Source: Pseudomonas fluorescens
GTDB lineage: Bacteria > Pseudomonadota > Gammaproteobacteria > Pseudomonadales > Pseudomonadaceae
Length of the DNA: 64,000 nucleotides
Assembly: GCF_902497745.1 (NCBI RefSeq)
Contig: NZ_CABVHJ010000002.1
Location: forward strand, 310,001 to 374,000
Direction of reading: 5' to 3'
The notes under the pieces are model-generated. The model was given only the letters and a program-made list of their open reading frames with translations. It was not told the origin of the DNA and ran no database searches. Made by a program: the position numbers and the translations under genes. Numbering within the stretch: the first letter of the stretch is position 1; every line of letters starts with the position of its first letter. Positions 36,915-45,333 of this stretch are shown here, piece after piece.

Positions 36915-38549
36915 ATGAACAGCTTGCGCAGTGTGTCGATCAGCCGACGCTTGTGGCTCATCTTGATTGTGGCGGTGGTCATGTTGCTGACCTTGGGCGT
37001 GTTGATGCTCAAGCAGATCCACGACGATCTCTACCATGCCAAAGCCCAGAAAACCCAACACGTGGTGCAGACCGCCAGCGGCCTGCTGACCTATTACCAC
37101 GACCTCGAAACCGCCGGCACGCTGACTAAAGAGGCCGCGCAGAAACAGGCCCTGACAGCGATTCGCGGCCTGCGTTACGACCAGAGCGATTATTTCTGGA
37201 TCAACGACCTCACGCCCGTGATGGTCATGCACCCGACCAACCCGAAACTGGAAGGCCAGAACCTCTCGGCGATCCGCGATCCGGACGGTTTTGCGGTATT
37301 CAACGAAATGGTTGCCATCGCCAAGGCCAAAGGCGCCGGCATGGTCGATTACCGGTGGCCGAAACCGGGTGCCAGTGAGCCGGTGGCCAAGACTTCTTAC
37401 GTGAAACTGTTCGAACCGTGGGGCTGGGTGCTTGGCTCCGGGGTTTATGTCGATGATGTGCAGGCGGAGTTCCAGGGCCAGGTGATCAAAGCCACGGTCA
37501 TCGGCCTGGCGATTGCGCTGATCATGGCGTTGCTGGTGATCCTGATCGCGCGCAGCATCGTCCGTCCGCTGCAGGAAACCGTGAACGCCATGGCTAACAT
37601 CGCCAGCGGCGAAAGCGACCTGACCCGCAGTCTCGATACCCACGGCAAGGATGAGGTCACTGAACTGGCGCATCACTTCAACGCCTTTACCGCCAAACTG
37701 CGGCGGGTGATCGGCGACTTGCAGGTGTCGGCCAGCGCCTTGGGTCAATCGTCCAGTGAACTGGGCAACGACGCTTCGCAGGCCCAGCAACGCAGCCAGC
37801 AGCAATCGCAGCAGATGGAACTGGTGGCCACGGCGATCAACGAAGTGACCTATGGCGTGCAGGACGTGGCGAAGAACGCCGAACACGCCGCAGCCGAAAT
37901 GCGTGACGCCGAGGCGCAGGCGCAACAGGGCCAGATCAATATCGACGGCAGCTTGCAGCAGATCGACAAGCTGTCCGGGACCATTGATCAAGCGGTTGAG
38001 GTGATTCGCACCCTCGCGGCCGAAAGCACCCAGATCGGCAGCGTGCTGGAAGTGATCCGCTCGATTGCCGAGCAGACCAACCTGCTCGCGCTCAACGCCG
38101 CGATAGAGGCCGCCCGTGCCGGTGAACAAGGTCGCGGGTTTGCCGTGGTCGCGGATGAAGTGCGCTTGTTGGCGCAGCGCACGCAGAAGTCGACAGCGGA
38201 AATCCAGTCGATGATCGAACGTCTGCAGAACCATTCCGAAGCCGCCGTAAAGGTCATCGGCGACAGCAGCAAGGCGTCGCAATTGACCATCGAGCAAGCC
38301 GGACTGGCGGGGGCGAGTCTGAATGCCATTGGCCAGGCATTGCGCAACCTCAATGGTCTTAATGCGTCGATTGCCAGCGCTACGTTGCAGCAGGCGCATG
38401 TGGTTGAGGACATCAATCAGAACGTCACTCAGGCGGCCGGCCTCTCGCACAGCACGGCGATCGCGGCCGAACAGTCGAGTGCCGCCAGCGTACGGCTCGG
38501 CCAATTGAGCGAACAACTCAACGGCCTTCTGCGCCAGTTCCGCGTCTGA
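36915..38549 (+). CDS. methyl-accepting chemotaxis protein with single Cache domain
   Basis: Chemoreceptor of 544 residues. The order is a membrane helix (about 12-34), a periplasmic single Cache domain (about 36-185, with [27 protein letters not shown]), a second helix ([18 protein letters not shown]), HAMP (about 212-265), and the signalling domain with the conserved tip [32 protein letters not shown]. The start at 36915 follows CCGGAGTGACAGCGTT. There is no C-terminal NWETF-type pentapeptide. Single-Cache ligands are often small organic acids; the ligand here is unknown. The gene stands alone. Confidence 0.92.
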   Translation: MNSLRSVSISRRLWLILIVAVVMLLTLGVLMLKQIHDDLYHAKAQKTQHVVQTASGLLTYYHDLETAGTLTKEAAQKQALTAIRGLRYDQSDYFWINDLTPVMVMHPTNPKLEGQNLSAIRDPDGFAVFNEMVAIAKAKGAGMVDYRWPKPGASEPVAKTSYVKLFEPWGWVLGSGVYVDDVQAEFQGQVIKATVIGLAIALIMALLVILIARSIVRPLQETVNAMANIASGESDLTRSLDTHGKDEVTELAHHFNAFTAKLRRVIGDLQVSASALGQSSSELGNDASQAQQRSQQQSQQMELVATAINEVTYGVQDVAKNAEHAAAEMRDAEAQAQQGQINIDGSLQQIDKLSGTIDQAVEVIRTLAAESTQIGSVLEVIRSIAEQTNLLALNAAIEAARAGEQGRGFAVVADEVRLLAQRTQKSTAEIQSMIERLQNHSEAAVKVIGDSSKASQLTIEQAGLAGASLNAIGQALRNLNGLNASIASATLQQAHVVEDINQNVTQAAGLSHSTAIAAEQSSAASVRLGQLSEQLNGLLRQFRV

Positions 38550-38572
38550 CCCGTGTAACTGTGGTGAGCCCA

Positions 38573-38750
38573 CCCCTCACCCCAGCCCTCTCCCCGAGGA
38601 GAGGGGGCCGACCGAGGTGTCTCAAGCTATATGTCGACCTGAAAAATCCGAGTCGATTATGGATTCAACGCAGAAAGATCAGGTCGGCGTATCTCGAACA
38701 TCCAACTGGGTCAGTCCCCTCTCCCTCTGGGAGAGGGTTAGGGTGAGGGG
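38573..38750. repeat. ~180 bp terminal-inverted-repeat element, copy 2
   Basis: Same terminal inverted repeats (CCCCTCACCCCAGCCCTCTC at left, GAGAGGGTTAGGGTGAGGGG at right) and internal blocks (CCGACCGAGGTGT, GTCGACCTGAAAAA, CGATTATGGATT, CAGGTCGG, TCAGTCCCCTCTCC) as at 2163-2364. It is about 24 bases shorter in the middle. It lies in the gap between the chemoreceptor gene and pnuC, which it separates on the same strand. Confidence 0.75.
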
Positions 38751-38805
38751 TTTGGCCCAATGCAGTACAATCCGCCCCCTCCTCAATTTCCCCCAAGGAA
38801 CCCCC

Positions 38806-39369
38806 ATGTCCGGGCTTGAACTGTTTGCCGCCGCCCTTGGCGTGATCGCCGTGTGGCTGACGGTCAAACAGAATCCGTGGTGCTGGCCGATCGGCCTGGT
38901 CATGGTGCTGCTCTATAGCTGGATCTTCTTTGAAGTGAAGCTGTACTCGGACATGTTGCTGCAAGTGATCTACGCCGCGCTGCAAGTCTATGGCTGGTGG
39001 CAATGGACCCGCGCCGGGACGATGCATGACGGTCGTGAGGTCACCCGCCTCGATCAACGCTCTATCCTGATCGGCCTCGGTGCAGGTGCGGTCGGCAGCC
39101 TGCTGCTCGGTGCGGCCATGGCCCACTGGACCGATGCCGCGCAACCGTGGCTCGATGCCGCGCTGACCGGATTCAGCCTGGTCGCGCAACTGTGGATGGC
39201 ACAGAAACGCCTGCAATGCTGGGCGCTGTGGTTCGTGCTCGATGTGATCTTTGTCGGCTTGTTCATCTATAAAGGACTGTACCTCACCGCTGCGTTGTAC
39301 GGCCTGTTCACCCTGCTGGCGATTCAAGGTTTCCGTGAATGGCGCGCTGACCCGGCGTTGCGCACATGA
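38806..39369 (+). CDS. pnuC: nicotinamide riboside transporter PnuC
   Basis: Inner-membrane facilitator of 187 residues with about seven segments. It carries the family pattern VIAVWLTVKQNPWCWPIGLVMVLLYSWIFFEVKLYSDMLLQVIYAALQVYGWWQW, with the substrate-binding aromatic and WxxW features. It takes up nicotinamide riboside, which is trapped by phosphorylation. The kinase gene overlaps its end by four bases. The ATG at 38806 has CCAAGGAACCCCC before it. Confidence 0.92.
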   Translation: MSGLELFAAALGVIAVWLTVKQNPWCWPIGLVMVLLYSWIFFEVKLYSDMLLQVIYAALQVYGWWQWTRAGTMHDGREVTRLDQRSILIGLGAGAVGSLLLGAAMAHWTDAAQPWLDAALTGFSLVAQLWMAQKRLQCWALWFVLDVIFVGLFIYKGLYLTAALYGLFTLLAIQGFREWRADPALRT

Positions 39370-39890
39370 AGGTCGTGGTCCTGACCGGCCCCGAATCCAC
39401 CGGCAAGAGCTGGCTGGCGGCAGGCCTGCAACGACGCTTTGGCGGTGTGCGCGTGGATGAGTACGTGCGCCGCTTTATCGAACTCAATCCCCGTGATACC
39501 TGCCTGGCCGACATCCCTGCAATCGCTCGGGGCCAGTTGCAATGGGAAGATCAAGCGCGGGCGCAACAGCCGTCGTTGCTGATTCTCGACACCCATTTGT
39601 TGAGCAACATGCTGTGGAGCCAGACGCTGTTCGGTGATTGCCCGGGCTGGCTGGAAACCGAGCTGTTGGCACGGCATTACGACCTGCACCTTCTATTGTC
39701 CCCGGAACAGGTCGACTGGACCGATGACGGTCAGCGCTGCCAACCTGACCTGAACGAGCGTCTGGCGTTTTACCAGTCCACGCAAAACTGGCTGGAAAAC
39801 CACCATCAGCGCTTTCTGATCATTGAGGGCAATTGGGCCGAGCGCCAACTGCAGGCTTTTGCCGCCGTCGAGCAACTGCTTGCGGAGTGA
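39366..39890 (+). CDS. NadR-type nicotinamide riboside kinase
   Basis: P-loop kinase of 174 residues with Walker A GPESTGKSW (residues 8-16) and LLILDTHLLSNMLW. It corresponds to the C-terminal kinase domain of E. coli NadR, without the repressor and adenylyltransferase parts. It would phosphorylate nicotinamide riboside to NMN, which PnuC brings in. The ATGA overlap with pnuC shows translational coupling. EGNWAERQLQAFAAVEQLL is the normal C-terminal end. Confidence 0.9.
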   Translation: MKVVVLTGPESTGKSWLAAGLQRRFGGVRVDEYVRRFIELNPRDTCLADIPAIARGQLQWEDQARAQQPSLLILDTHLLSNMLWSQTLFGDCPGWLETELLARHYDLHLLLSPEQVDWTDDGQRCQPDLNERLAFYQSTQNWLENHHQRFLIIEGNWAERQLQAFAAVEQLLAE

Positions 39891-40015
39891 CCCGGCCAAC
39901 GGGTCAGTTTCCCCAAAGATTTTCCCTGTTTTGGGGGCAAAGTGTCCGATCCTGAAACACTCCGTGAGGTGCAAAGTGCCCGTCTCAGCACTGTTCACCG
40001 TTTTGTCATCGCTGT

Positions 40016-40033
40016 TGTTTCACGGTTGAAACA
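40016..40033. promoter_or_regulatory. dyad TGTTTCA-N4-TGAAACA, possible activator site
   Basis: A perfect 7-bp inverted repeat with a 4-base spacer about 150 bases upstream of the sigma-54 promoter, a usual distance for an enhancer-binding protein. Two more half-sites lie on each side. Confidence 0.5.
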
Positions 40034-40178
40034 CATCGTCGCAAACCCTCGTTCCAGAGCTTTGTTCAGCCAATAGACAGGTCGGCGCGCCCATGCGTGT
40101 ATCAGCCCTGAAACAACGTGTGTATCAAGTGCGCGCCTGGTTTTCGCAAGTATCTGAAAGCAAACAACATTCAAAAAG

Positions 40179-40194
40179 CGGCACAGCTTTCGCT
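40179..40194 (+). promoter_or_regulatory. candidate sigma-54 promoter of fapA
   Basis: CGGCACAGCTTTCGCT has GG-N10-GC spacing and agrees with TGGCAC-N5-TTGCW except at three positions. The predicted start is about 42 bases before the fapA GTG. A gene for a sigma-54 activator lies just beyond fapF. Confidence 0.65.
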
Positions 40195-40247
40195 CTCTCC
40201 TTCACAACGCTGACTCGGGCCAGCCCACTGAAGAAGGAATTGCAGCC

Positions 40248-40697
40248 GTGGGGAATATCCAAAAAGGTTTGACCTGCCTTCTGCTGATCGGATCAGCAGC
40301 CAGTACGTTCATCAGCTTCAACGTGCAGGCAGAAGGTAATGGCGTGATTGTCCTCAACCGCGATGTTCAGCCTATTCCTATCGGTCGCAGCGGCGGTAAA
40401 GACCCCTATCCAACCACAGTCAATGCTAACCCTTCAGCCCGCATCAATCAGGCGATGAGCAGCACTGAGCTCAATGACGGTGAGTTTGCCAGCGTAGCCA
40501 GTGGCTCCTCGATCCGCGGCAACATCAGCACACCGACGGCGAATCTGCCCGGCATGAACACCCTGACCAATACCAACGGCCTGCCCGGTATGAGCAGCGG
40601 CCACGGCGGCGGCGCCGGCGGTTCCATCTCCAATACCGTCAACCGCGCCATGGGCGCAGGCCTTGCGCCGCTGACCCGCATGGCTGGAGGCCAATAA
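40248..40697 (+). CDS. fapA: Fap amyloid system protein FapA
   Basis: Periplasmic protein of 149 residues, first gene of fapABCDEF. It starts with GTG at 40248 after GAAGGAATTGCAGCC; residues 1-28 are a signal peptide (cut near VQAEG). The mature part is rich in Gly, Asn and Ser, with LPGMNTLTNTNGLPGMSSGHGGGAGG. FapA is thought to act as a chaperone-like modulator that holds the amyloid subunits before secretion. It is followed after one base by fapB. The identification rests mainly on operon context. Confidence 0.88.
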   Translation: MGNIQKGLTCLLLIGSAASTFISFNVQAEGNGVIVLNRDVQPIPIGRSGGKDPYPTTVNANPSARINQAMSSTELNDGEFASVASGSSIRGNISTPTANLPGMNTLTNTNGLPGMSSGHGGGAGGSISNTVNRAMGAGLAPLTRMAGGQ

Positions 40698-40698
40698 G

Positions 40699-41274
40699 AT
40701 GAATCGTTCTCTGCTCCTGCTTGCCCTCCTCGGCTGCGCCAGTGCGATGGCGGCCGACCCCAGCTCAGTGAACAACGCGAACATTCAGGACACCGGCATT
40801 CAGTACCGCGGCAACTACAACGTCAACCAGGCCGCTGGCGATCAGATGCAACAGACCAACACCAAGGCGATCGCCATTGGCACCTCGGCCAGCGCCACCA
40901 CCAATGTTCGCCAAACGATCGACACACCCGCCAATCCTTCGACGAATGCCAGCGCGACCATTGGCGGCAACTCTTTCAGTAATGGCAACGGGATCCTCGG
41001 TGTGAACCAGGGCGCCGGTGCCAACAACCAGATGGCCAACGTCACGCGCGTCAGCATCAGTGCTGCCCCGCAGAGCGTTGACGACAGTGCCCTTTCGCAA
41101 CAGAACGTGGCGCTTTTACCGAGCTCAGGAGCAACTGGTACCTCACCCGGCAGTCGCCAGGTCACGACAAGTGATCAGGCCTTCACCGGCAGCCGCGGGG
41201 TAATCCAGGTGAACCAGAGTGCCGGGGTGGGGAACCGTATGGCTAACACCCTGAGCATCCGGGTCGCTGACTGA
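40699..41274 (+). CDS. fapB: minor amyloid subunit/nucleator FapB
   Basis: Secreted protein of 191 residues with a signal peptide (MNRSLLLLALLGCASAMA). Three imperfect repeats carry the motif GNYNVNQAAGDQMQQTNTKAIAI, NGILGVNQGAGANNQMANVTRVSI and GVIQVNQSAGVGNRMANTLSIRV, the same x-VNxxAGxxNxxxN pattern as FapC. FapB is a minor fibre component that seeds FapC polymerisation. CTGGAGGCC is its RBS. It lies between fapA and fapC in the standard order. Confidence 0.92.
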   Translation: MNRSLLLLALLGCASAMAADPSSVNNANIQDTGIQYRGNYNVNQAAGDQMQQTNTKAIAIGTSASATTNVRQTIDTPANPSTNASATIGGNSFSNGNGILGVNQGAGANNQMANVTRVSISAAPQSVDDSALSQQNVALLPSSGATGTSPGSRQVTTSDQAFTGSRGVIQVNQSAGVGNRMANTLSIRVAD

Positions 41275-41347
41275 CCCAAACAACAAAAGCAGTGCAATTA
41301 GAAAGTACCAACACTTAACCAACTAATAAGCACGATGGAGAAACACC

Positions 41348-42346
41348 ATGAAACCTACAATGGCTCTCAAACCACTGGTTTTCGCACTTGCAGCAGTGAT
41401 GGCAATCGCAGCACAGGCAGGCGGTCGTGATGACGATCATGGTAACGGGCACGGCAATGGTCATGGCAACCATGAACCAAAAGGCCCTACCCTGGAACAA
41501 CTTCTGCAAATCGGCGCCGGCGCTGGTGCTGCCGTACTCGACACGCAGAACAGCGATGGCAACCTGGTGGGCAACCAAGGCACCAAAAATGATGCCTCCG
41601 TTCGCGACTCCGCCAATGGCACCAACGGCAACGTCGGCATGAACAACACCGCCGGCGATGGCAACCAGCAAGACAACGCCGCTGCACTGGCAACTGCCGA
41701 CGAAAGCTTCATCTTCGGCAGTGCCGTGTCCGTTTCCAGCGCGACTCAGGTCAACAACAACAACGCGGTTGCCAACTACTCGACAACCAACAACGCCAAC
41801 CTCAACAACGTGGGTAACGGCGGTTCCGGCAACATCGGTGTGAACAACAGTGCCGGCAACTTCAACCAACAGAAAAACAACCTGGCCATTGCTGTATCCG
41901 GTGGTCGTGTAGCTAACGCCGCTGCCGCTGCCAACCAAAGCTCCACTGGGTTGACTGTGTCCAACAACGGCACTCAAACCTACAAAACCGATACTCTGAG
42001 AGGCACCTTCACCGCTGCCGGCGCATTCGTGGCAGCTGGCAAAGCGACCATCGAAGGCGACAAAGGCCATGGTGGTGGCGGTTATGGCGACAACGACCGT
42101 GGTCATGGCGGCAGCAAAGATCAGAAAGCGACCTTTGAAGCTGTCGGCATCTTCGGTCTCGCCGGTGTAACCACGCAACAAGTGCTGACCCCTGATGGCT
42201 GGAAAAACCCTGTGACCAACAACGCAAGCATCTCCAACGTTGGCAACAACTTCTCCGGCAACGCTGGTTACAACAACGCCGCTGGTGTTGGTAACCAACA
42301 AAGCAACTCGCTGTCCATCGCTGCAGGTTGCAAAGCCTGCCTGTAA
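41348..42346 (+). CDS. fapC: major functional amyloid subunit FapC
   Basis: Main fibre protein of 332 residues, with a signal peptide (residues 1-24). A His/Gly/Asn-rich stretch follows (HGNGHGNGHGNHE). Three amyloid repeats are visible at about 80-115, 149-183 and 290-325, each with VGMNNTAGDGNQQDN / IGVNNSAGNFNQQKN / AGYNNAAGVGNQQSN. The linkers are about 35 and 105 residues; the second is Gly/His/Lys-rich. The last residues CKAC form the CxxC found at the FapC C-terminus. The protein forms extracellular fibres that stiffen biofilm. GGAGAAACACC precedes the ATG. Confidence 0.94.
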   Translation: MKPTMALKPLVFALAAVMAIAAQAGGRDDDHGNGHGNGHGNHEPKGPTLEQLLQIGAGAGAAVLDTQNSDGNLVGNQGTKNDASVRDSANGTNGNVGMNNTAGDGNQQDNAAALATADESFIFGSAVSVSSATQVNNNNAVANYSTTNNANLNNVGNGGSGNIGVNNSAGNFNQQKNNLAIAVSGGRVANAAAAANQSSTGLTVSNNGTQTYKTDTLRGTFTAAGAFVAAGKATIEGDKGHGGGGYGDNDRGHGGSKDQKATFEAVGIFGLAGVTTQQVLTPDGWKNPVTNNASISNVGNNFSGNAGYNNAAGVGNQQSNSLSIAAGCKACL

Positions 42347-42360
42347 TCGCGATCGAAACG

Positions 42361-42383
42361 AAAGCCCCGGAAACGGGGCTTTT
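42361..42383 (+). terminator. hairpin after fapC
   Basis: AAAGCCCCGGAAACGGGGCTTTT is a 9-10-bp stem with a short loop and T run, 14 bases after the fapC stop. It would lower read-through to fapD and so keep subunit mRNA in excess over secretion genes. Confidence 0.85.
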
Positions 42384-42409
42384 CCTCAGTCCGCAAAGGC
42401 GTATCGATC

Positions 42410-43090
42410 ATGCGTAAGACTGCCCTTTTCGCTCTGCTTTGCCTGTCCGGCCTGACCCAGGCTGCCCAGATGCCAGTCGCTGCCCTCCCAGGCGGCGTAC
42501 TCGTCTACAAGAACGTGCAAAGCATTCGTGAGCGCAAGTTTTCCGACATTGTCGAACAGAAAACCGATTTCAGCTGCGGCGCTGCTGCACTGGCTACGGT
42601 GTTACGCCAGGCCTATTGGCTCGACGTCGATGAGGAGCACATCATCAAAGGCATGCTGGTCAACGCTGACCAGGACCTTGTTCGTACTCAAGGGTTTTCC
42701 ATGCTGGACATGAAGCGCTACATAGAAAGCATCGGCATGCGCGCCAGGGGTTACAAGATTCCGCCGGAAAAACTCGATGCTGTAACCATCCCGGTGGTGG
42801 TACTGATGGAAATTCGCGGCTACAAGCATTTCGTGGTTCTGCAGCGTTCGGACAAGGATTGGGTTTACATCGGAGACCCGGTTTTAGGCCACAAGCGCTA
42901 CAAACATGATGACTTTGTCAAAGGTTGGAACGGCATTGTCTTCGCCATCGTCGGCCCCGGTTATGACAAAACCAATGCATTGCGCAGCCCGCCGACACCG
43001 CTGACGGCGAAGAACAAGCTGGATAACTTCAACCCTGTCAGAGATGCTGAATTGATGGACTTCGGGTTCATACAGAGCGACTTCTTTTAA
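42410..43090 (+). CDS. fapD: C39-like protease FapD
   Basis: Periplasmic papain-like C39 peptidase of 226 residues, with a signal peptide (MRKTALFALLCLSGLTQA). The active cysteine is Cys56 in FSCGAAALATVLRQ and the His is in YKHFVVLQRSDKDWVYIGDPVLG. FapD is needed for fibre export and probably processes a fap protein. It follows the hairpin after fapC. Length and motifs are normal for the family. Confidence 0.9.
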   Translation: MRKTALFALLCLSGLTQAAQMPVAALPGGVLVYKNVQSIRERKFSDIVEQKTDFSCGAAALATVLRQAYWLDVDEEHIIKGMLVNADQDLVRTQGFSMLDMKRYIESIGMRARGYKIPPEKLDAVTIPVVVLMEIRGYKHFVVLQRSDKDWVYIGDPVLGHKRYKHDDFVKGWNGIVFAIVGPGYDKTNALRSPPTPLTAKNKLDNFNPVRDAELMDFGFIQSDFF

Positions 43091-43134
43091 TCGCCGATTA
43101 TAAAGAATGGGGCTGGATGTCCCGGGAGCAGCAA

Positions 43135-43881
43135 ATGAAAACCTCATACTGGCTGGCCGCCGCCTGCCTGGCAGCGAGTGCGTCAGGCTATGCCAATGCA
43201 GGATTCAAACCTATAGAAATACAAGACAAGGAGTTGTCCGAACTACGTGGTCGTTATGTCATGCCGGGGCGGATTATCAGCTTCGGCATTGTCATGAGCA
43301 GTACCTGGCGCAACGCCAGTGGCGATTTGATCGGGGCTTCGACCTCGATGCAACTTCAGGCAGCAACGGTAAAACCTGAATTCTATGTTCAAACCATCAA
43401 GGAGCACGGCAACGGCAGCACCCTTTCTACGGGTACCGGCACAATCACCGGTGGCGCCGGCCTCGACAGCAGCCAGGGCGTAACACAGAGCGTACGCGCT
43501 GCGGGTGACAGCAATACCGCCTATAACAACGTAGCCATCAACGTTAAAGAAGCCAGTCAGGCGCCAGCACTGGTGCCCACCCAAGGGCAGGCGCTGATGG
43601 CCGGGCAAACCATCGGCGGCAGCAATGCCGCAGGCAGCGTGGCGGTTTCGGCCAACGGTGGCGGCGTACAAATGGCCATTCAGGCCTCCGGCAATCAAGG
43701 TACGGCCCTGCAACAGGTCGCCCAGGGAGGCTTGCTGCAGAACACCCGTCTGCTCGGCAGTGCCAACGTGGTCAATAACATGACTCAACTCAACGTCGTC
43801 CTGAATAATAACGGCATGAGTGCCGGCGCACTGGATTGCAACCTGACGCAACTCAGGGCACTACGCAATATTGGATATTGA
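43135..43881 (+). CDS. fapE: Fap amyloid system protein FapE
   Basis: Secreted minor component of 248 residues. I start at the ATG at 43135 because GGGAGCAGC precedes it; a GTG-free ATG at 43117 would add six residues. The signal peptide is MKTSYWLAAACLAASASGYANA. Two Fap-like repeats are visible (SSQGVTQSVRAAGDSNTAYNN and GGGVQMAIQASGNQGTALQQ). It ends DCNLTQLRALRNIGY. FapE is found in fibres and may cap them or guide them to the pore. Confidence 0.88.
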   Translation: MKTSYWLAAACLAASASGYANAGFKPIEIQDKELSELRGRYVMPGRIISFGIVMSSTWRNASGDLIGASTSMQLQAATVKPEFYVQTIKEHGNGSTLSTGTGTITGGAGLDSSQGVTQSVRAAGDSNTAYNNVAINVKEASQAPALVPTQGQALMAGQTIGGSNAAGSVAVSANGGGVQMAIQASGNQGTALQQVAQGGLLQNTRLLGSANVVNNMTQLNVVLNNNGMSAGALDCNLTQLRALRNIGY

Positions 43882-43926
43882 ACTACGCTGAGTCTCGATC
43901 ATTGGGCTTAAAGGGACGGCTTATTC

Positions 43927-45234
43927 ATGTATCGATCAGTATCACTGCGTGCCGCTGTTTGTTTGAGCACTCTTCTACCTGCAGCGATGCTGCAAGCGGC
44001 ACCGGACGCCGACGTAGAAGTCCTGAAACAAGAGCTTCTGGAGCTGAAGCAACGCTACGAAGTACAACAAAAGGCCCTGGCGGTACTCGAACAACGGGTT
44101 CGCCAGGTCGAAGATCAACCGGCGGCGCCACCACCCAAAAGGTTGGCCAAGTCGCCGTCGGATATGAAAGGCAATCCAAAAGTGGCCACCGGGACCGGGG
44201 CCGCAGCAGCGTCGGGGGGCGCAGCGGGAGGCAGTGGGGCTTCTTACGGGCAATCGCTGGCAGATGATTCACAACCAGCACAGAGTGTGTCCAACCTGTA
44301 CGACGAAGCCAGTGGTTTCTTCGGCGGTGGCAAATTCAGCTTCGAAACCGGTATCACCTACTCGCGCTACGACACCCGTCAGTTGATCCTCAACGGCTTC
44401 CTGGCACTGGACTCTATCTTTCTCGGCAACATCAACCTCGACCGGATCAAGGCCGACACCTGGACCCTTGACCTCACGGGCCGCTACAACTTCGACAATC
44501 GCTGGCAGTTCGACCTGAACGTGCCCGTGGTCTACCGCGATTCGACTTATCAATCCGGCGGCGGTAACGGCGGAGCGTCCAACGTCACGACCGAGCAGGA
44601 CGTGACACGCGATCCAACCATTGGCGACGTCAACTTCGGCATCGCCTACAAGTTCCTCGATGAGTCAGCCAACACGCCGGATGCGGTCGTCACCTTGCGG
44701 GTCAAGGCACCCACCGGCAAGGATCCGTTCGGGATCAAGCTGCGCCAGACCGACGCCAACTCCAACCTGTTCGTGCCTGACACCCTGCCCACCGGCAACG
44801 GCGTCTGGTCGGTCACGCCGGGGATCTCGCTGGTCAAGACGTTCGACCCGGCGGTGCTGTTCGGCAGCTTGTCCTACACCCACAACCTGGAGGAGTCGTT
44901 TGACGACATCAGCTCGACGGTCAACCAGAAAAACCCGGGCAAGGTAAAGATCGGCGACAGCTTCCAGATCGGCGCCGGTATTGCGTTTGCGCTGAACGAG
45001 AAGATGAGTATGTCGTTCTCGATGTCTGACCTGGTGCAGCGTAAAAGCAAGCTGAAGCAGGATGGCGGCGATTGGCAATCGGTGGTATCCAGTGACGCCA
45101 ACGCCGGTTATTTCAACGTCGGCATGACCATTGCGGCCACCGACAACCTGACCATTGTTCCGAACTTGTCGATCGGTTTGACCGACGATGCTCCGGACTT
45201 TTCCTTCAGCCTGAAATTCCCGTACTACTTCTAG
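43927..45234 (+). CDS. fapF: Fap outer-membrane export pore FapF
   Basis: Outer-membrane protein of 435 residues that secretes FapB/C/E. A signal peptide (residues 1-25) is followed by a coiled coil ([34 protein letters not shown], about 33-66) that trimerises, a flexible Gly/Ala linker, and a C-terminal beta-barrel from about 135 ending in [10 protein letters not shown], with the terminal aromatic residue expected of outer-membrane proteins. It is the last fap gene. A REP hairpin follows. Confidence 0.92.
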   Translation: MYRSVSLRAAVCLSTLLPAAMLQAAPDADVEVLKQELLELKQRYEVQQKALAVLEQRVRQVEDQPAAPPPKRLAKSPSDMKGNPKVATGTGAAAASGGAAGGSGASYGQSLADDSQPAQSVSNLYDEASGFFGGGKFSFETGITYSRYDTRQLILNGFLALDSIFLGNINLDRIKADTWTLDLTGRYNFDNRWQFDLNVPVVYRDSTYQSGGGNGGASNVTTEQDVTRDPTIGDVNFGIAYKFLDESANTPDAVVTLRVKAPTGKDPFGIKLRQTDANSNLFVPDTLPTGNGVWSVTPGISLVKTFDPAVLFGSLSYTHNLEESFDDISSTVNQKNPGKVKIGDSFQIGAGIAFALNEKMSMSFSMSDLVQRKSKLKQDGGDWQSVVSSDANAGYFNVGMTIAATDNLTIVPNLSIGLTDDAPDFSFSLKFPYYF

Positions 45235-45241
45235 GTAAAAG

Positions 45242-45321
45242 CAAAAGATCGCAGCCTTCGGCAGCTCCTACATCGGGTTTGTGTAATCCCTGTAGGAGCT
45301 GCCGCAGGCTGCGATCTTTTG
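45242..45321. repeat. REP pair, TGTAGGAGC type
   Basis: Facing copies between the convergent fapF and sigma-54 regulator genes, seven bases after the fapF stop. The right arm has GCCGCAGGCTGC in place of GCCGAAGGCTGC. The hairpin may end both transcripts. Confidence 0.87.
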
Positions 45322-45333
45322 ACCTTCAGGTAC

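Larger units (their letters stand above)
39891..40247. promoter_or_regulatory. upstream regulatory region of the fap operon
   Basis: About 360 bases without a gene. It holds three TGAAACA motifs (39953-39959, 40027-40033 and 40109-40115); the middle one is half of a dyad TGTTTCA-CGGT-TGAAACA at 40016-40033. Two CGTGTATCA-like direct repeats lie near 40095-40127. The sigma-54 site is annotated separately. It looks like an enhancer region for an activator. Confidence 0.6.

Noticed and set aside
36789-38573. Open frame of 594 codons on the minus strand
   Set aside because: It mirrors the chemoreceptor gene exactly; long antisense frames are a G+C-codon effect here, and the plus-strand product has all family motifs.
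44170-44260. Frameshift in the G+C-rich part of fapF
   Set aside because: The frame reads through a Gly/Ala-rich linker that the family normally has; the barrel follows in frame.
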